Source: DATFMH01 sp035267045
GTDB taxonomy: Bacteria; Bacteroidota; Rhodothermia; Balneolales; DATFMH01
Length of the DNA stretch: 25,519 bases
Assembly (NCBI GenBank): GCA_035267045.1
Contig: DATFMH010000070.1
Location: 1-25,519 of the forward strand
Direction of reading: 5' to 3'
Part shown: positions 1 to 7,412 of the stretch, one piece after another
Layout of the letters: each line of letters opens with the position of its first letter
Numbering within the stretch: the first letter of the stretch is position 1
The notes under the pieces: model-generated
Told to the model about the DNA's origin: nothing
The model's input: only the letters and a program-made list of their open reading frames with translations
Databases searched by the model: none
Translations under genes and position numbers: made by a program

Positions 1-204
1 GGGAACCAGAGCCATAATTATTTTGGTATTTCTTCTGGCCAGGCCCTGGGCAAATGCTTTTGGATGATACCCCATTGCGTCAGCTATACCAAGTATCTTT
101 TCCCGGGTTTTTTCAGAAACATTTTTATTGTTATTGAAAACTCTCGATACCGTGGCAATGCTTACCCCCGCTTTTTTGGCTATATCATAAATGGTAGCGG
201 ACAA
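1..204 (-). CDS. LacI-family transcriptional regulator, N-terminal part only
   Basis: The gene runs off the left window edge, so only the first 68 residues are visible. They contain the LacI-type helix-turn-helix (YDIAKKAGVSIATVSRVFNN, residues 6-25) and the hinge region (YHPKAFAQGLARRN, residues 46-59). The start is a TTG at 202-204, preceded closely by GAGGAG. The visible part matches the regulator at 12446-13450 at 56 of 68 positions. The recognition-helix region and hinge are identical, so both probably read the same operators. It lies downstream of the carbohydrate-binding T9SS gene, separated by a terminator, and so probably has its own promoter, which I could not identify. Its ligand is unknown; a sugar is expected for the family. 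The family call is firm. Whether the rest of the gene is intact cannot be seen. Confidence 0.93.
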   Translation of the reverse strand, partial: MSATIYDIAKKAGVSIATVSRVFNNNKNVSEKTREKILGIADAMGYHPKAFAQGLARRNTKIIMALVP

Positions 205-250
205 CTTCTCCTCAACAGGTGACTATGAAATGTTTACTAAATTAATCTTT

Positions 251-289
251 ATAAAAAGAGGATACGGACAGTATCATCTGCCCGTATCC
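251..289 (-). terminator. Rho-independent terminator after the T9SS carbohydrate-binding gene
   Basis: On the minus strand, GGATACGGGCAG and CTGTCCGTATCC form a 12-bp stem with one G-U pair around a 6-nt loop (260-289). A TTTTT run at 253-257 follows. It lies 23 nt beyond the stop codon of the 693-residue gene and separates that gene from the truncated LacI gene. Confidence 0.9.
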
Positions 290-312
290 AACTGTGTCTG
301 AAGACTAACAGC

Positions 313-2394
313 TTATTTGAGAAGAATCATTTTCTTATCAGCTGTAAAATTACCGGCTTTTAATCGGTAAATGTACATACCTGATGCCAAATGAGATGCG
401 TCGAAAGAAATACTATGTAATCCTGCCGACATTTTACTATTAATCAGTGTTGCTACTCTTTGTCCAAGCATATTATAAATAGTAAGTCGAACATTACTTG
501 TTTTGGGAAGAGTAAAACTGATATTTGTTGTCGGGTTAAATGGATTTGGATAATTCTGTGACAGGTTGAACTTGTTTGGCATATTGCCTTGCCCATTATC
601 ACTAATGGCTGTCAGAATATTTTGATAATCCGGTGGGGTCTCAACAGCCAAATCTTGTCCAGCTGACCAAGTCAAACTAGCCATAGTATAGGTAGCCGGC
701 CATTGTAGTTTTCCACCGACATTCTTCGGTACCATGAATTGATAATAACGGCGACCACTATCATAACCACCACCATTCCAAACAATCGGATCACCTTTAA
801 GGTTAAATACATTGCCATAACCTACCGTGAAACCGAAGTTATTCAACGTTGGGGTTTTAAGTTGAAGTGTATCCGTATAAACGCCGTCACCATCCGGATC
901 TTTCAGGCGAAGTTTCTCGATGGATGCGGCTGACTTAGCATCAGTTATACCTGATTGCCCCACTGTAATACCCTGAGTCAAACCAAAGAATGTTGTCTCA
1001 AAGGATATATATACAGAATCCTTGGATGGGTTGAATGGCTGTGCAACACTGGCATCCATAGCAGGATTCATATCAATATTTAAGATAACCTTAGGTGCAG
1101 CACCACCATCAGTATTTGCGGCGGTAATTAAACCTTCAGGCGGTATGCCGTTAAAGCTGCCTTCGGCTACTGTCTGTTGTGTTTGATCGGTAAATGCATA
1201 AAGTCTGTTAGCGCCCCCTGTTGTAGCAGGTTCTTCCCACCCATTATCGGCAACAATACCTTCTAAAAAATTTGAACTGGTAGTATCGAAACGAGTATAA
1301 TTCCAGTGTACATAATATTTAAAGTTCACATTTGAACCGACTTCTCTGTTCATCTGCATAGTGGCAAAATAAACATTGTTCCCAAGGGAACTTGAAGACA
1401 TATTTTCTTCACCCCAGCTATTGAAACCACCTCGTAATGAAACACTATCAATAGCAGAATTGAAATAACCAAGTGCATCAAGGATGCCTACATTAACACT
1501 GAAGTTAACATTAGCATTTACAATTTGTCCTGTTGCAGGTGCTATATCATTAAAGAAGACCCAGTGAATGGTAGTATCAGCAACAGTACTAAAATCTATG
1601 CTACGATTACTTGGACTAAGTTTATCTTCCCATCCTGCTTTTCTGCTTTTTGTACCAACATAAAATTTCCAGTCTATGTGATTTTTGGCAGCTAACAGAG
1701 TATCCTTATTAAAATATGCAACACCCTGATAAAACATATTAGCACCGGATGAAGCAACCTGAGCGCTATCTATATATACGCCTGTGTCGTTACCCCAGGT
1801 CAATGGATTTACACTTCCCCGAACTTCGACTGTATCGGTTTTAGGATCAAATTCTCCCAACTGTATCAAATTACCAATATCTACTTTAAAGTAGATCCCA
1901 ACGGTATCTGTTTTTTGTGCAAATGGACTTGTACTACCACTTCCGGAATCATAATAATGTAAAGCTACAGTACTATCTGCAGTGGCACTGCTTGGTAATA
2001 CGAACTGATGATTATCACCACTTTCCCAGCCACCGTTATTAACGGTTCCTACTTCTTTGGTTGTATCGCCAAATCCTGTCCAATATTTATAATTCAATGT
2101 ATCACCCGGGGCCATTTTGACCGTAACAGTCCAATAATCGCCACCCTCATTTTGGGCAACAGTTGTAGAATGGATATCCCAACTGATCTTTTGTGATCCA
2201 TAGTCAACTGTTGAATCCAACGGTACCATTTGACCACGTAATTGTACTACATCGGTTGCATGCAACGTATCGGGTACATACGCTGTATTCACCTTAAAGG
2301 TGACATTATATGTTGAAGACTGGGCCCACGAAATCCCTGTAATCCCCACCATGAGGAACAGAAATACCATTAGCCTGCTTGTAACTTTGTTCAT
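313..2394 (-). CDS. Secreted T9SS protein with four carbohydrate-binding-like beta-sandwich repeats
   Basis: The 693-residue product has a Sec signal peptide (cleavage near SWA-Q, residue 24). Four diverged repeats of about 120-150 residues follow, at roughly 29-150, 165-285, 295-415 and 435-590. Each opens with a V-x-F-x-V strand, has a D-x-V-x-(L/V)-R-G-like strand (weaker in repeat 4), and ends near a G-W-E or G-Y-D then R-x-(Y/F)-x-F signature. This resembles starch-binding CBM20-like or SusE/F-type modules; the match is by eye. Residues 614-693 are a type A T9SS sorting domain (NYPNPFNPTT, LTIYNMLGQRVATL, GMYIYRLKAG, ending KKMILLK). No catalytic domain is seen, so it probably binds glycan at the cell surface or as a secreted protein. 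The start is ATG with GAGGGG about 5 nt upstream. It has its own promoter with two LacI-type operators and its own terminator. Confidence 0.85.
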   Translation of the reverse strand: MNKVTSRLMVFLFLMVGITGISWAQSSTYNVTFKVNTAYVPDTLHATDVVQLRGQMVPLDSTVDYGSQKISWDIHSTTVAQNEGGDYWTVTVKMAPGDTLNYKYWTGFGDTTKEVGTVNNGGWESGDNHQFVLPSSATADSTVALHYYDSGSGSTSPFAQKTDTVGIYFKVDIGNLIQLGEFDPKTDTVEVRGSVNPLTWGNDTGVYIDSAQVASSGANMFYQGVAYFNKDTLLAAKNHIDWKFYVGTKSRKAGWEDKLSPSNRSIDFSTVADTTIHWVFFNDIAPATGQIVNANVNFSVNVGILDALGYFNSAIDSVSLRGGFNSWGEENMSSSSLGNNVYFATMQMNREVGSNVNFKYYVHWNYTRFDTTSSNFLEGIVADNGWEEPATTGGANRLYAFTDQTQQTVAEGSFNGIPPEGLITAANTDGGAAPKVILNIDMNPAMDASVAQPFNPSKDSVYISFETTFFGLTQGITVGQSGITDAKSAASIEKLRLKDPDGDGVYTDTLQLKTPTLNNFGFTVGYGNVFNLKGDPIVWNGGGYDSGRRYYQFMVPKNVGGKLQWPATYTMASLTWSAGQDLAVETPPDYQNILTAISDNGQGNMPNKFNLSQNYPNPFNPTTNISFTLPKTSNVRLTIYNMLGQRVATLINSKMSAGLHSISFDASHLASGMYIYRLKAGNFTADKKMILLK

Positions 2395-2470
2395 ACGAAC
2401 CCCTCTTTTAGGTTTTTGTTTAAGTGAACGGGTTGTTTTCCGTTTATTTATAGCATTTCAAAATATATTT

Positions 2471-2484
2471 TGTAAGCGTTTTCA
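2471..2484 (-). promoter_or_regulatory. LacI-type operator, downstream of the -10 box
   Basis: The plus strand reads TGTAAGCGTTTTCA, an imperfect palindrome of the cre/LacI type with a central CG. Its centre is 23 bp from the centre of the perfect palindrome at 2495-2506, about two helical turns. It lies just after the predicted -10 box, covering the expected transcription start. Confidence 0.72.
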
Positions 2485-2488
2485 ATAT

Positions 2489-2517
2489 TTTATAGTAAGC
2501 GCTTACATTTAATTCAA
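2489..2517 (-). promoter_or_regulatory. Predicted sigma70-like promoter of the T9SS carbohydrate-binding gene
   Basis: On the minus strand there is a -35 box TTGAAT (2512-2517), a 17-nt spacer and a -10 box TATAAA (2489-2494). The spacer contains the palindrome GTAAGCGCTTAC. The implied 5' leader is about 88 nt. The box matches are good but not perfect; the precise fit with the operators supports the call. Confidence 0.68.
2495..2506 (-). promoter_or_regulatory. LacI-type operator inside the promoter spacer
   Basis: GTAAGCGCTTAC is a perfect 12-bp palindrome, matching the TGTAAGCGCTTACA form of cre-like LacI-family operators. It sits between the -35 and -10 boxes, where a bound repressor would block RNA polymerase. 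A second copy of this arrangement is found at 12121-12149. Confidence 0.8.
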
Positions 2518-2532
2518 TGTATTTAATTATTG

Positions 2533-2554
2533 AGGTGCTTTCAAGCACTTTTTT
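2533..2554 (+). terminator. Hairpin with T-run on the plus strand, beyond the PorV-like gene
   Basis: The plus strand has GTGCTT and AAGCAC (2535-2540 and 2543-2548; extended by an A-T and a G-U pair), followed by six T. In this orientation it is a short Rho-independent terminator, yet no plus-strand gene precedes it. On the minus strand the hairpin directly follows the PorV-like stop codon but has no T-run after it. It may block antisense transcription or act as a weak two-way terminator. Confidence 0.45.
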
Positions 2555-2557
2555 CAT

Positions 2558-3577
2558 CTAAAACATTATTTGTAATGAAATTCTGTTTACGTTATTGAGA
2601 TATTTATAACTTTCGAGCGAATAACCTACGCTGATCTTTGAACTCTTAGTCAGGTTATAGTTGATACCGACACCTGCTGCATACTGAATATAACGGTCCC
2701 TTTGACCCAAATCGGGTAAACCACCACGTAACAGTATCGTATTATTCAAAAAAGCAAGCTCCCCGCCCACACTGATGCTCTGTACATTATCGGAAGGGCT
2801 ATTACCATCCACATCTAATGTAAATCGATACATCTTACTGTTAATGGCATCCCATGCTAAGCCTACTTTTAACCGTAATGGGAGATTATATTGATCGGTG
2901 TATAATTTTGCATCCGGTACATAATTACCATTGGCCGATTTATTTAAATCGACCGGTACTATTAATGCGTCTCCATCCATTCTCATCTTGGATCCCACAT
3001 TACTGACGCTCACACCAAGACGAATACCTGCAAATGGAGTTGTATACAGTGTCCCTATATCAAAGGCAATCCCTTTTGCACTAGCCTGCATTATAGTTTC
3101 GGAAATGTATTTTACATTTCCACCTATAGAAAAGTTTTTAAGCAGATATTGGGCATAACTAAGACCGACAGCAATAGAATGGGGATTAAATGTACGCCCC
3201 GTTCCTTCAGGGTTGTCATAGGTTGTTTCCTGTATTGATCCCATGGTGAGAGCGGTTACATTTATACCTGCAACACCACTTCCCAAAGGCATTACCAAAC
3301 CCAAATAACTGTGACGGATATCCACAAACCAATCAGCCGTTTCAACCATTACATCATTGTTTTTTATCGATGCCAGACCCGCCGGATTCCAATACATAGC
3401 GGATGGGTCATTTACGGTTGCTGTCACAGCTCCCCCCATGCCCGAAGATCGGGCCCCGACCGGTATATTAAGAAAATCGGCTGCATCGGTTCCCACCTTA
3501 GTCACACTTTGAGCCCAACCAGCTGTAGCTATTAAGCTTACAAATGTGAAAACGGATATATATTTAAATATTTTCAT
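2558..3577 (-). CDS. PorV/PorQ-family outer-membrane beta-barrel protein
   Basis: The 339-residue product has a signal peptide ending near GWA-Q (residue 23). The N-terminal block of the PorV/UPF0164 family follows: DAADFLNIPVGARSSGMGGA, then DPSAMYWNPAGLA. The rest alternates like beta-barrel strands and ends in Met-Phe, a typical outer-membrane C-terminus. In the type IX secretion system PorV is an outer-membrane shuttle that binds the C-terminal signal of cargo. This copy is last in an operon with a large T9SS-tailed protein, 27 nt from it, which suggests a dedicated carrier for that cargo; this is inference. The start is ATG, with AAGGA upstream. It could instead be a FadL-like transport barrel. 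Family confidence is good; the exact role is not. Confidence 0.82.
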   Translation of the reverse strand: MKIFKYISVFTFVSLIATAGWAQSVTKVGTDAADFLNIPVGARSSGMGGAVTATVNDPSAMYWNPAGLASIKNNDVMVETADWFVDIRHSYLGLVMPLGSGVAGINVTALTMGSIQETTYDNPEGTGRTFNPHSIAVGLSYAQYLLKNFSIGGNVKYISETIMQASAKGIAFDIGTLYTTPFAGIRLGVSVSNVGSKMRMDGDALIVPVDLNKSANGNYVPDAKLYTDQYNLPLRLKVGLAWDAINSKMYRFTLDVDGNSPSDNVQSISVGGELAFLNNTILLRGGLPDLGQRDRYIQYAAGVGINYNLTKSSKISVGYSLESYKYLNNVNRISLQIMF

Positions 3578-3604
3578 AGTTCCTTATAATACTTTTCTAA
3601 CTAT

Positions 3605-6600
3605 CTATTTAATTACTGCAAATTTACCGGCTTTCTGTCCAACACCGGGAGCATCGATATGATAGATGTATACCCCGTAAGAAAGTTCCAGGTGATCTTT
3701 CGTGAGCATATCCCAAACATACGTTCCGCCAAATAATCGGGGATTACCTTTGGCAATATTGATTTCACGTACCAATTGGCCGGAGATTGTAAAAATACGC
3801 AGCGTACATGGTACCGGAATATGGGTGAAATGTAACTCATGCTGTTGCTGATGATTAGCGGGTGTGATTGCCGGTTCATATGGATTCGAGACGACATAAG
3901 GATTCGGTACTACTTTAACTTTACCAAGATCAGATTTTGCCTTACTGTCAGATACACGTGGTGTGTTATCCGGTTTTATCTTGAATTCATATTTATCCTT
4001 ACGCGAAAATGGTTTTGACAAGCGAATTTTCAATGTATCTCCAGCTTGTGGATTTATAGATTCAAGCTGATTGTTTTGAACCACTGGCCGGAATTGTAGC
4101 TGATAGGTAATCTGATCTGCCTGGCCATAGTAATCTTCGATTAAAAAGAGCCCGTCAGTCTTCAGAGTCTTCTTGTCTGGCAGATATGGATTGGGCACCA
4201 AACCGGCTGAGAATCTATTTTTCCCATTGTTGGTCGTATCCAAATCAGCGAAGGCGTATTTGATTTCCTTACCATCGTAAATATTGTAAACACGGAAATT
4301 AGTAGGTTCGGCAGGAACGTATATCTTGGTTGGGCTTCCGGGAGATACAGGCACGTTCATAGCCGTAGAATGGCCAAATCCTACGGAATCTCCTATAATA
4401 ACATTATAGTCGGCTAATTTTGTGTGACCATATGGAGCAAAATCATAGGGATGCACATCCGAAGCTTTTGGCCCAACCCATCCGGATAATTTCTGATTTA
4501 ATTCAAGTTTATTCTCATTATGAATAGTTACCCGCAGACCTTGAACGGTTGGATTATCCTGCCCGTCCAGACTCTTGGATTTACTGATCAAAGTATCCTG
4601 TTTCCCGTTTGATACATTAATAAATGAAAAATCTTTTGTCTTTAACGTATCGGGAATACCTGACTGACCGGATTTAACAAGAGTATCTTCAAAAACAATA
4701 TTGTAAATATTACCAGCCTCAACTGCATTAGGATCTACAATTTGAACATTTACGGTTCCGCCCGGTGAACCACTGACCAATGTCGGAGCCGGATTATCAG
4801 GTGTTATATAACCTGCTTGTGACGGTGATGGACGAACTTCCACTACACTTTGTCCCAATACGACACTTCCATCAGGATTTCTACTTATCTGAATAGCCGA
4901 TTCGGACGGTGATATGCCGGCCATTACATTACCATGATCAAATGCTGTAACAGCATAATAATATTTCTGACCATTTGTAACGGTTGTATCAACATAAGTT
5001 CTCTGTAACCCGCTGTCATCACCCAGATTATACTGAACTCCGTTTACAGGTATCGGCATCAATCCTTCAATACCGTCTTTTTTATCAAAAATGACAAGAG
5101 GACGATTAAACTGAGTATTTCCATAAGCATCTGTAATAGTCTTGGTATCCTGAAAAGCAGCATCAGTAGCTCTATACACACGATATCCTTCAAAGTCATA
5201 CCCATTACCGGTCAATCTCGCCATATAACGATCAAATGATTGCTCGGAACTGGTATCCCAATATAATCGCACATATCCATCTCCTGCTACAGCACGCAAC
5301 TTAGGTGGTGTCGGAGCTACAGCGAACTGATAATTGGCATCATAAGCTTTTACCGCTTGAGCTAAATTAGCGTTATCAGCTTTCCGGTCACCTGCAGCAG
5401 TGGGACTCATTGTTTGAACTGCGGTAACAGCTACCGAGAAACGAGCACTGTTTCCTTTCGTCAAAGGAAATGGTGAAGATGATACAAAAATGTCAGAATC
5501 TGTTCCCGGCGTCGATTTTGTATCAAAATGACCCGGTACCATAAACTGCTGCCATAATGTAGCATCCAGGTTAATCGGTAAACTTCCTGCCGGGAAAATA
5601 GTAACATTTGTTACCCCAATCATATCCGTTTCCTGAACATCGGTTTTATCTATATCTGGCTCACCCGGATAATTAGTACCTGCACCTGAAGTTGGTTTCC
5701 CGTCACCCTGCCCTAAAGAGGGGGTGTCCGGATTACCTTGAATCCCTACATCATCATTAGATGCTTTCCAGTTATCATTATTATCAAAATGATCATTACG
5801 TGCTTCGTCTATCATAGGCGCACTGGTATGATAATTCTGAAAACGTCCCTCATAATAATCCTGAACCAGCGATTTAAATTGCGGATCCGATTTCATCCGT
5901 TGTCGAATCAATCGATTCGGGACAATCAAACCTCTTTGAACCGTATCACCCGGCTGAAAATAAAGGTAATTGATATAACGGACCGGGTGTGGCTCAAAAG
6001 TAGTGCCCACCAATGTTTTCTTCTCAAGATCATTAGGTGTATTTTCATCGATCAATCCGTCAAAATCATCATCCTTTATATTATTGTTATTAACAGATCT
6101 CGGATCGCTCGAATCAAAAATATCTTCATTAACCGTCTCACCCCCCGGTGGAAAAGGTCCGTATGTAACACCGTCATATGTTAACGTACCTCCATTCGAT
6201 GGATAAGTTGTTATAAACCGACTCTCATCTTTGCCAATTAAAACGATTTTATCACCGGGTCTCAGTGTCCGGTCCTGAAAATTCTGGGCTGTGAATGTCG
6301 GAACTACTGAATCCACTAATGCTGCCTGAGAATAAAAGCCCCCATCATTTTTTGTCAACGGTGTAAATAAATCTGTGTGAGCGGGATCGTAAAATGTTGC
6401 ATCGTTGGGATTAAAAGTATCACTGTCCCCATCATTGTCTATACCGTCAATGGCATTTCCCGGTGTTTCCAGAAATTTCAATCCCATTTCACCAATGGGT
6501 CCGTCGAAATAGGGAGCATAATTATCACGATTCAAATCCGTCAGATATGCTACAGATCGCAATTCATCAAACTGTGGTTGGTCGTTGCTTGCATTCGAAC

Positions 6601-7411
6601 CAACCCAGTCGGCAATCCACAAACCAAATGCGACCTTTTTATAATTATAGGATCCGGTATTAGTCATTTCAAAAATATTGAAATGAGTGGCATTCACGAG
6701 TGTTTGTGTCCATGACATGACCCTTGTATCCAGGATAAAACCTAAACCGCCCCGGGATTCATCTGTTTTATCAGGTTTAAACTGTGACGTTGAATTATCC
6801 AGATATTTTGTATAAAGATCGTCACCCGCCTTATAAAAAAACTCAAGATCTGCATTAAACTGGTTTTTACCGAAATATCCGTCCCATGCCCCGGGCCAGC
6901 CGTCTCCACCGTTTTCTTTTTTATCGGGCCAATAAGCAGGCCATGTATCTCCAATAGGCGAACCCGGGCCTCTGTCACTTCTGGCCATTTCCTTACTATC
7001 AGGATTAAAATAACCAAGTATGGGATTCAGGGACCAGCTTTTACCTGTCCGGCTTGTCCTGAAATTCGAGGCATCTACTATTGGAAAAGTTTTCGTTGAA
7101 TCCAACTGATTCTGAACTTCGGCACCCATCATCACGGACATAAAATACATGTATGTACGTCCGGTATTTTTGGGATATTCAAACTGCAACTCATTTGCAG
7201 TACCTGCCGACTTCCCGGCATGACCATAATTATAGTAACTCGCCCGTAATTGGTTCGCATCCATTATGGACATACGGCGATCCTGAAACGACGATCGCTC
7301 TTTGCTGGGTTGATATGTTTTATTCTGAGCCCGGGCTTCCCATACACCCACAAACATCAGGCTCACTAATAATAATACTAATTTCTTCAATTTTAACTTC
7401 CTGAATTGCAT
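3605..7411 (-). CDS. Large secreted surface protein with FN3-like domain and T9SS-like C-terminal tail
   Basis: I place the start at ATG 7411 (1268 residues), not the in-frame upstream ATG at 7459. The later start gives a clean signal peptide (MQFRKLKLKK, hydrophobic core, ARA-Q at 28/29) and lies 1 nt after the TonB receptor stop, suggesting translational coupling. The N-terminal half has no family I can name. It contains two acidic, calcium-loop-like stretches (GIDNDGDSD near residue 327; DDDFDGLIDE near 450). Residues of about 698-825 look like a fibronectin type III fold, beginning PTPPKLRAVAGDGYVRLYWD and ending YYYAVTAFDHG. The last 100 residues (VVPNPY, LRIFTISGQLVREI, GVYIYHIDAPG, KFAVIK) resemble a T9SS sorting domain. 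It probably works at the surface with the TonB receptor, perhaps as a SusD substitute; that is inferred from position. Confidence 0.8.
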   Translation of the reverse strand: MQFRKLKLKKLVLLLVSLMFVGVWEARAQNKTYQPSKERSSFQDRRMSIMDANQLRASYYNYGHAGKSAGTANELQFEYPKNTGRTYMYFMSVMMGAEVQNQLDSTKTFPIVDASNFRTSRTGKSWSLNPILGYFNPDSKEMARSDRGPGSPIGDTWPAYWPDKKENGGDGWPGAWDGYFGKNQFNADLEFFYKAGDDLYTKYLDNSTSQFKPDKTDESRGGLGFILDTRVMSWTQTLVNATHFNIFEMTNTGSYNYKKVAFGLWIADWVGSNASNDQPQFDELRSVAYLTDLNRDNYAPYFDGPIGEMGLKFLETPGNAIDGIDNDGDSDTFNPNDATFYDPAHTDLFTPLTKNDGGFYSQAALVDSVVPTFTAQNFQDRTLRPGDKIVLIGKDESRFITTYPSNGGTLTYDGVTYGPFPPGGETVNEDIFDSSDPRSVNNNNIKDDDFDGLIDENTPNDLEKKTLVGTTFEPHPVRYINYLYFQPGDTVQRGLIVPNRLIRQRMKSDPQFKSLVQDYYEGRFQNYHTSAPMIDEARNDHFDNNDNWKASNDDVGIQGNPDTPSLGQGDGKPTSGAGTNYPGEPDIDKTDVQETDMIGVTNVTIFPAGSLPINLDATLWQQFMVPGHFDTKSTPGTDSDIFVSSSPFPLTKGNSARFSVAVTAVQTMSPTAAGDRKADNANLAQAVKAYDANYQFAVAPTPPKLRAVAGDGYVRLYWDTSSEQSFDRYMARLTGNGYDFEGYRVYRATDAAFQDTKTITDAYGNTQFNRPLVIFDKKDGIEGLMPIPVNGVQYNLGDDSGLQRTYVDTTVTNGQKYYYAVTAFDHGNVMAGISPSESAIQISRNPDGSVVLGQSVVEVRPSPSQAGYITPDNPAPTLVSGSPGGTVNVQIVDPNAVEAGNIYNIVFEDTLVKSGQSGIPDTLKTKDFSFINVSNGKQDTLISKSKSLDGQDNPTVQGLRVTIHNENKLELNQKLSGWVGPKASDVHPYDFAPYGHTKLADYNVIIGDSVGFGHSTAMNVPVSPGSPTKIYVPAEPTNFRVYNIYDGKEIKYAFADLDTTNNGKNRFSAGLVPNPYLPDKKTLKTDGLFLIEDYYGQADQITYQLQFRPVVQNNQLESINPQAGDTLKIRLSKPFSRKDKYEFKIKPDNTPRVSDSKAKSDLGKVKVVPNPYVVSNPYEPAITPANHQQQHELHFTHIPVPCTLRIFTISGQLVREINIAKGNPRLFGGTYVWDMLTKDHLELSYGVYIYHIDAPGVGQKAGKFAVIK

Positions 7412-7412
7412 G

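Noticed and set aside
5738..6184. 148-codon plus-strand open frame
   Set aside because: It lies wholly inside the large surface-protein gene, is rich in Ile from AT-rich antisense sequence, and has no motif. It is a shadow frame, as are the other antisense frames inside real genes.
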